In this document: positions 9,757 through 16,652 of the stretch, piece after piece
Position numbering within the stretch: the first letter of the stretch is position 1
How the letters are laid out: the number at the start of each line of letters is the position of its first letter
Assembly (NCBI GenBank): GCA_035649415.1
Contig: DASRJP010000338.1
Coordinates: 1 to 24,934, forward strand
Direction of reading: 5' to 3'
Length of the DNA stretch: 24,934 bases
From: DATKDU01 sp035649415
GTDB taxonomy: Bacteria; Planctomycetota; Planctomycetia; Pirellulales; Pirellulaceae
Program-made: the position numbers and the translations under genes
Notes under the pieces: model-generated
What the model was told of the DNA's origin: nothing
Database searches by the model: none
Seen by the model: only the letters and a program-made list of their open reading frames with translations

Positions 9757-10878
9757 ATGCAACGCAATCTTGGTGTCCTGGCAGTTGTGCTGACTTCGGC
9801 GGCGTTGGCACAGGAGGCGCCCGCGCCGCAGCTCGACGTCGCCAAAGGGCGCGTCGTCGAACGGCCAACCGAACAGGTCGTCGGCCAGTTGTCTTCGCCC
9901 GTGGATCATGCTCCGGCGCCGGCAGAGAAAGCCGCCGATCGTACGAAGCGAGTCATGATCGAGCCGGCCGTTGAAAAGCTGGTCGGCGACGCTCAACCGC
10001 CCGATGCAGCGCCGACCGAAGTGCCAACCGAGGCGGCAACCAACGGTGCCGGCGACAATCCGCATGTCGAACCGGGCAAGGTCCAGTGGCACGACGGTGT
10101 CGCGGCCGCAATGGCCGCTGCGAAGAAATCGGGAAAGCCGGTGCTGGTGTTTCATCTGCTGGGCCAGCTCGACCAGCGCTTCACGTGAACGAACGCCCGC
10201 CTGGCGAGAACCGTGTTGTTCTCAGACGACCAGGTGGCGGCACTGATTAACGAAAAGTTCGAGCCGGCATGGCAATCGCTGCGGCCGGTGCCGCGGGTGA
10301 CGATCGACTTCGGCAATGGCGCGGTTGTGAAGCGGACGCTGCACGGCAACGTGGCGACGTACGTCTGCAATTCCGATGGGACAGTGCTCGACATCCTTCC
10401 GGGGATTTACGAGCCCAAGACGTATGCCCGCGAGCTGTTGGGGCTGGCAAGGTTATTTGGCCGGTCAAAACGAGGGAGCGTCGGCGCTGACGCGTTCTGG
10501 CGGAATTATCATCGCTCGCAGGCTGAATCATTTGCTGCGGCCTCAAACCCGGCGGCCAGCACGCCCACATTCCGGGGCATGTCGATTTTCGGCACCGAGC
10601 GCCCCACGCGCCGCGCCATTCGGGGGGAACAGCCGCCGACAAGTGCAGCCGGCACGTCACTGACTGATTCCCTGGCAGAGGACACCCGGATGAACGAGAC
10701 GACGCGGCGGCTGAAGATTCATCTGCGTCTTGCGAAATCGGACGATGTCACACCTGATGCGATCAGCAAGTGGCTCTACCGGGAAGTCCTCGGCACCGAT
10801 CTCGACGATCCGTATCTGGGCCTCAAGGAGATGCTCTTCAAGAACTATCCGTTCGTGGAGGAAGATGCGGATGATTAA
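9757..10878 (+). CDS. Secreted thioredoxin-like protein, candidate selenoprotein (UGA at codon 144)
   Basis: Read through one UGA (10186-10188), the frame gives 373 residues. The start at 9757 follows GGGAG and opens a clean signal peptide (MQRNLGVLAVVLTSAALA, cleavage before QEA). Residues about 20-115 are a Pro/Ala/Glu linker. Then comes a thioredoxin-fold segment: AAMAAAKKSGKPVLVFHLL (helix and first strand), the UGA in RFT-UGA-TNARLAR, and VLFSDDQVAALINEKFEPAW. Against the usual CxxC...VFSDPEVAALLN pattern, counting back from FSD places the UGA at the first, nucleophilic Cys, giving UxxA. Downstream, VTIDFGNG, TYVCNSDGTVLDILPGIY and further coding sequence continue unbroken to 10878. The protein would act outside the cytoplasm, perhaps in redox chemistry. 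If UGA is not decoded as Sec, this is a single-nonsense pseudogene. It ends six bases from the convergent dnaE2. Confidence 0.7.
10206..10223 (+). promoter_or_regulatory. bSECIS-like hairpin downstream of the in-frame UGA
   Basis: GAGAAC (10206-10211) pairs perfectly with GTTCTC (10218-10223) around the six-base loop CGTGTT. The loop starts 23 bases after the UGA, and its second base is G. As I recall the published bacterial SECIS model, it asks for a small apical loop roughly 16-37 bases after the UGA with a G in the first two loop positions, and this hairpin fits. The stem is only 6 bp, so chance cannot be excluded. Confidence 0.5.
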
Positions 10879-10884
10879 TCGGGG

Positions 10885-13800
10885 TTACCGAAAATCCCGC
10901 GACTTGACCGTCACATCTCCCAGCCGCTGCGAAAAATCTTCGATCCGGCTGACGACGACGTGGATCACCGAGTCCCGCTTCTGAAGAACGCCGTGGACGA
11001 TCCAGGCGGGGCTGGTGCGGGCTGCCGTGTAGTAGCGCTCCCAGATCGGCTGCTTGACGACCAGGTTGGCGATGCCTGTCTCGTCTTCTAGCGAGACAAA
11101 CGTGATTCCCTTGGCCGTGCTGGGCCGTTGCCGCAGAATCACCAGGCCCCCGACCTTCACGCGGCGGCCGTCGTCGATTTCTGCGAGTTGCTCGGCCGGC
11201 GTCACGCGGCAAGCGGCCAGTTCGCGGCGGAAGAACGAGACTGGATGCGCCTTGAGCGACATGCCAGCGGCGCGATAGTCGGCAAACACCTGCTCGATCA
11301 GCGACATCCGCGGCAGCGTCGCCACCGGCTCATCATCCGACAGCCCAGACAAGAGCGGCATTTCTTTCTTCTGCCGCTCCTGCCCCAATGCCAGCCACAG
11401 CGCATTGCGGCGATCCAACTCCAGGGAGCCGAATACATCGCCTTCTGCCAGTCGCGAGATAATGGCCTGCGACAGCCCCGTGCGGCGGACGAAATCGTCC
11501 AGCGACGTGAACCGACGGGCGGTCCGCGCTGCGACGATCTGTTTCACGGCCGCTTCGGGAATCCCGGTGGGCAGACGGAAACCAAGTCGGATGGCGGGAG
11601 ACTCAAGTCCCCGGTCGTTGCTGCCCTGTGACTGTGGACTCATATCTATCGTGCTGTCCCACTGACTATGGTTCACATCCACCGGCAGCAACTTGACCCC
11701 GTGCTGTCTTGCGTCGCGAATGAGCTGGGCCGGAGCATAAAACCCCATCGGTTGGCTGTTGAGGATCGCCGCGCAGAACGCCGCCGGGTAATAGCATTTG
11801 AGCCACGACGAGACATACACCAGCAGCGCGAAGCTCGCCGCGTGCGACTCGGGGAAGCCGTATTCGCCGAAGCCGCGGATCTGGTGGAACACGCGATCGG
11901 CGAACTCCTGGGTCAGGCCGCGCTGGAGCATGCCGTCGATGAGCTTCTTGTGGAACTGGTCGATGATCCCCGGCCGTCGCCAGGCTCCCATCGCTCGGCG
12001 GAGTTGATCCGCTTCCCCCGGCGTGAAACCCGCCGCCACCACCGCCAACTGCATGGCTTGTTCCTGAAACAGCGGCACTCCAAGAGTTCTCACAAGAACT
12101 GCTTCGATTTCCTTGTTGGGATAAGGAGGAATGGCTTCCTCGCCCTTGCGCCGCCGCAGATAGGGATGCACCATGTCCCCCTGGATCGGCCCCGGCCGCA
12201 CGATCGCCACCTCGATGACCAGATCGTAATAGCGCCGCGGTTTCAGCCGCGGCAGCATGCTCATCTGGCCCCGGCTTTCGATCTGAAAGACCCCCATCGT
12301 GTCGGCCTGGCAGATCATGTCGTACACGCGCGGGTCCTCCGCCGGCACGGTAGCCAGCGTCAGCTCACGACCATGATGCCGCTTCACCAGGTCGAAGCAC
12401 TTGCGGATCGCCGTCAACATTCCCAGGCAGAGGCAATCGACCTTGAGAATTCCCAGCTCATCCAGGTCATCCTTGTCCCACTGGATCACCGTGCGGCCTT
12501 CCATGGCCGCGTTCTCGATGGGCGTCAGCTCGCATAGAGGCCCGCGGGTCATCACCATCCCGCCAACGTGCTGCGACAGATGCCGGGGAAAACCGAGCAG
12601 CTCGTTCACGAGGTGAATCAGCCGCCGCCCCATGTCGGAGGCCGGATCGATGCCGACCTGGGCGCAGCGATCGGCCAGCTTGTCATCCTTGGCATAGCCT
12701 TCTACCTGCTTGGCCAGCGCATCGACCCGGTCGAGCGAAAGGCCGAGGGCTTTCCCGACGTCGCGGACGGCACTCCGCGTGCGGTACGTGATGACGACGG
12801 CGGTCATGCCGGCCCGCTCGCGGCCGTATTTTTCGTAGATGTATTGCAGCACCTCTTCGCGCCGCTCATGCTCGAAATCGACGTCGATGTCCGGGGCCTC
12901 GTTCCGCTCTTTGCTCATGAACCGCTCGAAGAGGACCTCAATTCGACCGGGGTTAACGCTGGTGACGCCGAGGCAGAAGCAAACAGCAGAATTGGCCGCC
13001 GAGCCGCGCCCCTGGCACAAAATTCCTCGCTGCCGGGCAAAGCGAACGAGGTCCCACACGGTGAGGAAGTACGCCTCGTATTTCAGTTCCTGAATCAGGA
13101 TCAGCTCGTGCTCGATCAGTCGGCGGACTTTGTCGGGAATGCCGCCCGGATATCGCTCGTGAGCTCCTTTCCAGGCGAGGTGCGTGAGATACGCCATCGG
13201 CGTGAAGCCATTGGGAGCAAGTTCCTCCGGATACTCGTAACGCAATTCATCGAGCGAGAACGCGCAGCGGCCGGCGATCTCCAGCGTGCGGCGGACGGCA
13301 TCAGGTACGGCGGCAAAGGCGGCGACGATTTCTTCGATCGGCCGCAGGTGGCGCTGGGCGTTGGGAAATCGAGCCGCCTCGATTTGCGCGACGGTCGTTC
13401 CCAGCCGCGTCGCGGTCAGCACTTCGTGCAGCGGTTGCCGGCTTGGCATGTGGTAATGAACGTCGCCGGCAGCGACCAGCGGCAGTTTTGTCGTTTTGGA
13501 GAGTTGCTCGAGTTCTTCGAGAAGATGTGCGTCATCTGGTCCGCGGAACAGCTCGGCGAGCATATAGCCGCGGTCGCCAAAGATGTCGCGATAGGTACGG
13601 AGTGCAGAATGCAGAGTGCAGAGTGCAGAATTTCCGACATCGGCACCTGCCGCACTCTGCACTGACACCACGCCAGCAATCAGACCCGCGGCATTCTGAG
13701 CGATGTCATCCAGCGTGACCTGACACTCGCCTTTGGGCGCTCGCCGCCGGCCGATGGTGATCAGTCGCGAGAGGCGGCCGTAGCTGGCGCGGTCGGTCGC

Positions 13801-14031
13801 CCAGAGCACAACCGGCAGGGCATCGGCCGGGTGCATCTCGGCCCCGATCAGCAGTTTGAACCCGATCTCCTTGGCCGGCCCGTGTGCCCGCACGACGCCC
13901 GCGAGGCTCTCGCGGTCAGTCACTGCCAGTGCCGAGTAACCGAGTTCCGCGGCGCGGACCACCAACTCGTCGGCGTGCGAGGCGCCTTCGAGAAAGGAGA
14001 AGTTCGTTTTGCAATGCAGCTCGGCGTACAT
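10885..14031 (-). CDS. dnaE2: Error-prone DNA polymerase III alpha subunit DnaE2
   Basis: A 1048-residue C-family polymerase used with ImuA/ImuB for mutagenic lesion bypass. It opens with the PHP domain (MYAELHCKTNFSFLEGASH), with LAVTDRESLAGVVRAH typical of DnaE2 rather than replicative DnaE1. Polymerase motifs are GRGSAANS (341-348) and PDIDVDF (380-386), which supply two catalytic Asp, with the third expected near DELGILKVDCL. HLSQHVGGMVMT and GPIQGDMVHPYLRRRKGEE follow. The helix-hairpin-helix is near GIPEAAVKQI and the OB domain near VKVGGLVILRQRPSTAKGITF. Two segments have no place in the family: residues about 122-147 and about 795-812, both lying over repeat sequences. The ATG at 14031 has no ordinary ribosome-binding site; its leader is the palindrome at 14033-14092. 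It is the last gene of the imuA-imuB-dnaE2 set. Confidence 0.96.
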   Translation of the reverse strand: MYAELHCKTNFSFLEGASHADELVVRAAELGYSALAVTDRESLAGVVRAHGPAKEIGFKLLIGAEMHPADALPVVLWATDRASYGRLSRLITIGRRRAPKGECQVTLDDIAQNAAGLIAGVVSVQSAAGADVGNSALCTLHSALRTYRDIFGDRGYMLAELFRGPDDAHLLEELEQLSKTTKLPLVAAGDVHYHMPSRQPLHEVLTATRLGTTVAQIEAARFPNAQRHLRPIEEIVAAFAAVPDAVRRTLEIAGRCAFSLDELRYEYPEELAPNGFTPMAYLTHLAWKGAHERYPGGIPDKVRRLIEHELILIQELKYEAYFLTVWDLVRFARQRGILCQGRGSAANSAVCFCLGVTSVNPGRIEVLFERFMSKERNEAPDIDVDFEHERREEVLQYIYEKYGRERAGMTAVVITYRTRSAVRDVGKALGLSLDRVDALAKQVEGYAKDDKLADRCAQVGIDPASDMGRRLIHLVNELLGFPRHLSQHVGGMVMTRGPLCELTPIENAAMEGRTVIQWDKDDLDELGILKVDCLCLGMLTAIRKCFDLVKRHHGRELTLATVPAEDPRVYDMICQADTMGVFQIESRGQMSMLPRLKPRRYYDLVIEVAIVRPGPIQGDMVHPYLRRRKGEEAIPPYPNKEIEAVLVRTLGVPLFQEQAMQLAVVAAGFTPGEADQLRRAMGAWRRPGIIDQFHKKLIDGMLQRGLTQEFADRVFHQIRGFGEYGFPESHAASFALLVYVSSWLKCYYPAAFCAAILNSQPMGFYAPAQLIRDARQHGVKLLPVDVNHSQWDSTIDMSPQSQGSNDRGLESPAIRLGFRLPTGIPEAAVKQIVAARTARRFTSLDDFVRRTGLSQAIISRLAEGDVFGSLELDRRNALWLALGQERQKKEMPLLSGLSDDEPVATLPRMSLIEQVFADYRAAGMSLKAHPVSFFRRELAACRVTPAEQLAEIDDGRRVKVGGLVILRQRPSTAKGITFVSLEDETGIANLVVKQPIWERYYTAARTSPAWIVHGVLQKRDSVIHVVVSRIEDFSQRLGDVTVKSRDFR
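11598..11646. repeat. Degenerate palindrome within dnaE2, related to the imuB repeat at 14372
   Basis: The segment carries GAGACTCAAGTCCCC on the left and GACTGTGGACTC on the right, which pair imperfectly. The 11-base word GACTGTGGACT (11630-11640) is identical to 14440-14450 at the edge of the imuB palindrome. In DnaE2 it encodes residues about 796-812 (SPQSQGSNDRGLES), placed between the conserved NHSQWD and AIRLGF where family members have only a few residues. The same SPQS peptide appears in the imuB insert (ASPQSRVPS). Confidence 0.5.
13600..13665. repeat. In-frame repeat insertion in the dnaE2 PHP domain
   Basis: GAGTGCAGAATGCAGAGTGC followed by a further GAGTGCAGAA forms short tandem units. 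After about 20 bases, GCACTCTGCA (13652-13661) is the reverse complement of TGCAGAGTGC. It encodes roughly DVGNSALCTLHSALRT in DnaE2 (about residues 123-147), between LIAGVV and YRDIFGDRGYM. This is an extra loop relative to the family and keeps the frame open. Confidence 0.75.
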
Positions 14032-14032
14032 T

Positions 14033-14092
14033 CGTAGGACAGGTTTTCAACCTGCCGTGTCTTTTGTGGACAGGTTGGAAACCTGTCCTACG
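14033..14092. repeat. 60-bp palindrome occupying the imuB-dnaE2 junction
   Basis: CGTAGGACAGGTTT with its inner continuation (14033-14057) is repeated inverted at 14068-14092, about 25 bp per arm with two or three mismatches around a roughly 10-base centre. On the coding (minus) strand it begins with the imuB stop codon: TAG is 14090-14088, inside the right arm. It ends one base before the dnaE2 ATG at 14031. It therefore replaces the whole intergenic region, supplies the imuB stop and forms the dnaE2 leader. Confidence 0.9.
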
Positions 14093-15935
14093 CAAATAAT
14101 CCGTGCATTCCCCAGGCCCCATCTTCCAATCGCCGAAAGAGCCAGAATCGCTCCCCCTCTGTGGTCTCCACGCGGTAGTAATCGCGGCGCACCGAAGGCC
14201 CGCGCCACCAGCCGGTCTCGATCCGCTCCGGCCCAAAGTTGCGAGCCACGCGATGCATCTGGCCGCGAAAGCAGAAACGGATCGGCGGCCCGTCGGGCAC
14301 GACCGACATCACTTCCAGAATCACCGGCGGATCGAGCAGCTCCAGCGGGCGAAACAGAACGGAAGTACGAAAGTCTCCAGTCCCGAGTCCCGAGTCCGGA
14401 GTCGAGATATGCCCAAGCGACTGGTGACTGGGGACTCGGGACTGTGGACTTGCCCGCCGACGCTTCGGATTAGTGGTTCCGGTCAGCGGCACTTCACGAA
14501 ACGCTTTTTCCGGGAGCGGATCGCGAGCCAGCTCCGGCCGCACAACCGCATCCATCCCCAGCCGGCCGCTCAGGCGATCGATCAGCAAACTCAGCTCGCG
14601 CGTCCCTTCGAGTATCCTGCCGCCAAATAGCTCCGACTGACGGCATTCCAGCGGCGCGCTTTGTGCAACCTGCACCGTGAGCCGTCCCACCGGCCCCGGC
14701 AGGCGCCGCTGCTCGAACTGCATTCGCACCAGCTCCCACAGATGTTTTGTGACCGCGCTCGGGCGATACAAGCCGACTTCCAGCCGCAGCGGCGCAGTGC
14801 CGGCACAATCGAGCCGGCAAACGAGCCGCACGGCTCCTTCCTGCCGCTGCTGCATGGCCCCAGTAAGCCGCTTCAGAAGCTCCTGGAAAATTAGCTCCAG
14901 ACATTCCCAGTCATCGCGCGGCACATCGAGAATCCAGTCCGCTTCATATGACGGCGACGGATGATGCGGAGCGATCACTTCTTCCGCTTCTCCCAGCAAC
15001 TGCGCCAGCCGCAGCGGCAACCGCTCGCCAAATCGGGACGCCAAAGAATCTCGCGGCAATTCCATAAGTTGTCCGGTCGTTTTCACACCAAGCTGCCCGA
15101 GCAGATCGACCGTTTCGTATGGCACACGCAGTGCGTGAATTGGCAGTGATGCCAGGGAACTTCCGCCAAAGGTCAGCGCCCACGCGGCGCCCACCGTCTC
15201 GGCGATTGCCAGCTTCACGCGATAGCTTTGACTGACAAATTGCTCGCGGGCGGCGGCAAGCAACGGTTCTTCGCCGCCGAAAAGGACGCCGATGCCGGTG
15301 ACGTCGAGAAAGAGAGCGGAGAGACCGCTTTCGTCCGTAGTAGGCATACTCCGTGTGCTGTCGTTGCGGAACGGGACACGGAGTGTGCCTACGGACTCTA
15401 CCGTCTGCCAGCCGACGAGCGGGCTGAACCGTTCGCACTGCTCAGCCAATCTCGCTAAGGCGGCCAGATCGGCGGCCGGGTCGTACAAGTAGGTAGTAGG
15501 CACACTCCGTGTGCCGTTGCTGTTCACGGCACACGGAGTGTGCCTACTACTTATTGCGCGGCTAACCAGCGCCTCTGCCTCCGCCAGCGGCATTCCCGGC
15601 CGCACGCCGCAGGCATAGGCCACCCGTGAGCAGGTGACGAGGCACTCCCCGCGGCGCGAATCACGGGTGTAAATGAGAATTGGTGGGTGAGACTGAGCTT
15701 GCGAAGCCACGGCCGTGCCGCTAGTTCGGCACAGGTCTCCTGACCTCGCCGAAAGCACCGACCGCAGGTCTCCTTGTCCCCTAGCAGATGGGAGACCTGC
15801 GGTCGAACCGCGGGGCGGGGTCGGGAGACCCGCGCCCAACAGTGCGCCACCTCTCCCCTTACGTTCAGACTGCAACGAGACGACCAGCCGTTGAAGCGGC
15901 CAGTTGGGGAGCCGGACGCAGAGGATGCGTTTCAT
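14088..15935 (-). CDS. imuB: ImuB, Y-family polymerase-like mutasome subunit, enlarged by four in-frame repeats
   Basis: 615 residues against about 500 usual. ImuB is a catalytically dead Y-family homologue that links DnaE2, ImuA and the sliding clamp. The N-terminus MKRILCVRLPNWPLQRL lacks the palm Asp/Glu of active Pol IV. SRRGECLVTCSRVAYACGVRPGMPLAEAEAL matches the fingers region, ALFLDVTGIGVLFGGEEPLL the palm, and VDLLGQLGVKTTGQLMELP the helix-hairpin-helix. The little-finger and C-terminal ImuB domains follow, ending WLFRRLEDGAWGMHGLFA. Palindromes interrupt it at residues about 33-71, 129-148, 181-201 and 496-522; removing them (about 107 residues) gives the expected length. The start overlaps the end of imuA by 71 bases, and the stop lies inside the 14033-14092 palindrome. 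All domain blocks are intact, so it may still work with the added loops. Confidence 0.93.
   Translation of the reverse strand: MKRILCVRLPNWPLQRLVVSLQSERKGRGGALLGAGLPTPPRGSTAGLPSARGQGDLRSVLSARSGDLCRTSGTAVASQAQSHPPILIYTRDSRRGECLVTCSRVAYACGVRPGMPLAEAEALVSRAISSRHTPCAVNSNGTRSVPTTYLYDPAADLAALARLAEQCERFSPLVGWQTVESVGTLRVPFRNDSTRSMPTTDESGLSALFLDVTGIGVLFGGEEPLLAAAREQFVSQSYRVKLAIAETVGAAWALTFGGSSLASLPIHALRVPYETVDLLGQLGVKTTGQLMELPRDSLASRFGERLPLRLAQLLGEAEEVIAPHHPSPSYEADWILDVPRDDWECLELIFQELLKRLTGAMQQRQEGAVRLVCRLDCAGTAPLRLEVGLYRPSAVTKHLWELVRMQFEQRRLPGPVGRLTVQVAQSAPLECRQSELFGGRILEGTRELSLLIDRLSGRLGMDAVVRPELARDPLPEKAFREVPLTGTTNPKRRRASPQSRVPSHQSLGHISTPDSGLGTGDFRTSVLFRPLELLDPPVILEVMSVVPDGPPIRFCFRGQMHRVARNFGPERIETGWWRGPSVRRDYYRVETTEGERFWLFRRLEDGAWGMHGLFA
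14372..14450. repeat. 79-bp palindrome inside imuB
   Basis: Left arm 14372-14403 and right arm 14419-14450 are 32 bases each, with about six mismatches, around a 15-base centre (GAGATATGCCCAAGC). Each arm is built of AGTC/GACT-centred words such as CAGTCCCGAGTCCC. It encodes residues about 496-522 of ImuB (ASPQSRVPSHQ...DSGLGTG), between PLTGTTNP and FRTSVLFRPLELL, where no such segment belongs. Confidence 0.88.
15334..15395. repeat. Imperfect palindrome inside imuB, second copy of the 15493 family
   Basis: The arms carry TAGGCATACTCCGTGT (left) and ACACGGAGTGTGCCTA (right), one mismatch apart, with a 9-base centre. It differs from the 15493-15550 copy by a few substitutions and one extra base in the centre. 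It encodes residues about 181-201 (SVGTLRVPFRNDSTRSMPTT), placed just before the conserved LSALFLDVTG block. Confidence 0.88.
15493..15550. repeat. Perfect 25-bp inverted repeat inside imuB
   Basis: Arms 15493-15517 and 15526-15550 are exact reverse complements (25 bp; word GTAGGCACACTCCGTG) around the 8-base centre TGCTGTTC. On the imuB strand it reads SSRHTPCAVNSNGTRSVPTT (residues about 129-148), inserted between AEAEALVSRA and LYDPAADLAAL, which adjoin closely in ordinary ImuB. From memory, the peptide HTPCAV is a frequent translation of a dispersed planctomycete repeat. Confidence 0.95.
15724..15840. repeat. 117-bp palindrome near the start of imuB
   Basis: The core arms CGACCGCAGGTCTCC (15759-15773) and GGAGACCTGCGGTCG (15791-15805) are perfect 15-bp complements with a 17-base centre. 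The flanks 15724-15758 and 15806-15840 continue the dyad at lower identity (GGTCTCCTGACC opposite GGTCGGGAGACC), so each arm is about 50 bases. It encodes residues about 33-71 of ImuB, between LVVSLQSERKG and PPILIYTRDSRRGE. Confidence 0.9.
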
Positions 15936-16635
15936 GAGAGGCGCCCTCGCTTGCGCTGCGGGTTCGTATGTGCCCCATCCACTCGTCGATTTCCAGCTCC
16001 ACCGACTGCCCCGGATGACTGCCGCGGCAGCGGGTCACTTCCACGTGCAGCCGCCAGCTGCCGGACGACGGCCGCGGCGAAACGACAAGCTGCACGTCGG
16101 CCCATGATGGTTGCCCGCGGGCTTGCGCCGAGCGAACGAGCAGCCCCAGCGTCCCACCGCTTTCGGCCGCGAGTTGCAGACGGCGAAAATCTCGCGGATC
16201 GAGCTGCTCGCGCCTGGCCCACACAGCCGCCACGCCCCGGCAGCGCAGCGCCTGGTCGATGGCCCACAGCTCATCCGCATCGCTCAGGGGGTGAACCACG
16301 ATCAGCCGCAAAAGATCGATCCCAAGGACCGCGGCGGCAGGTGGGTAAAAACGCCGCTGCCGATCGACCACGACCAGCGACTTCCCGTCGCTACACGCCT
16401 GGCGGGCTGCCAGCAGAGCGAGCGTCTGTGCACCCCCCGCGGAAGCGGCCGCGAGCCATTCCGTCACGGAGCCGCGCCGCAGCCCCCCCCGCGGGAGCAG
16501 GGCATCCAGCGCAGGCACGCCCGTGGAAAGAACGTCCGCATCCTCCTCGGGCTGACCGCTCTCTACCGCGGCAATCTGCCGGCGGAGCTGATCCAGGGAA
16601 GCTGGAGGGACGGCGGCGATCGGGGCAACCATCAT
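15865..16635 (-). CDS. imuA: ImuA, RecA-like mutasome protein
   Basis: 256 residues when started at the first ATG of the pair at 16635, which lies six bases after AAGGTG; a longer in-frame start at 16791 would cross the operator-like region. ImuA is a RecA/SulA-like partner of ImuB and DnaE2 in damage-induced mutagenesis. The family block LSTGVPALDALLPRGGLRRGSVTEWLA lies at about residues 36-62, with the core beta strands LVVVDRQRRFYPPAAAVLG, LIVVHPLSDADELWAIDQAL and VAAVWARREQLDPRDFRRLQLAAE following in order. The C-terminus after EIDEWMGHIRT reads through a repeat-like segment (15938-15967) and then overlaps imuB by 71 bases, so the last 40 or so residues are probably not ancestral. Confidence 0.93.
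   Translation of the reverse strand: MMVAPIAAVPPASLDQLRRQIAAVESGQPEEDADVLSTGVPALDALLPRGGLRRGSVTEWLAAASAGGAQTLALLAARQACSDGKSLVVVDRQRRFYPPAAAVLGIDLLRLIVVHPLSDADELWAIDQALRCRGVAAVWARREQLDPRDFRRLQLAAESGGTLGLLVRSAQARGQPSWADVQLVVSPRPSSGSWRLHVEVTRCRGSHPGQSVELEIDEWMGHIRTRSASEGASHETHPLRPAPQLAASTAGRLVAV
15938..15967. repeat. Probable dispersed repeat fragment at the imuA-imuB junction
   Basis: On the minus strand the segment ACGAACCCGCAGCGC-AAGCGAGGGCGCC ends two bases before the imuB ATG. In another frame it reads TNPQRKRG, a peptide I remember as a very frequent chance translation of a planctomycete dispersed repeat. No internal palindrome is visible and there is no second copy in the window, so the assignment rests on memory. 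It supplies a GAGGG that could act as the imuB ribosome-binding site. Confidence 0.4.
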
Positions 16636-16652
16636 AGTAATCACCTTACGTC

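Noticed and set aside
10194..10206. CGCC/GGCG hairpin as the SECIS element
   Set aside because: Its loop starts only nine bases after the UGA, closer than bacterial SECIS spacing; the stem at 10206-10223 fits better.
11668..13665. Two long plus-strand frames opposite dnaE2
   Set aside because: Both mirror the conserved polymerase sequence and show no recognisable motif or ribosome-binding site.
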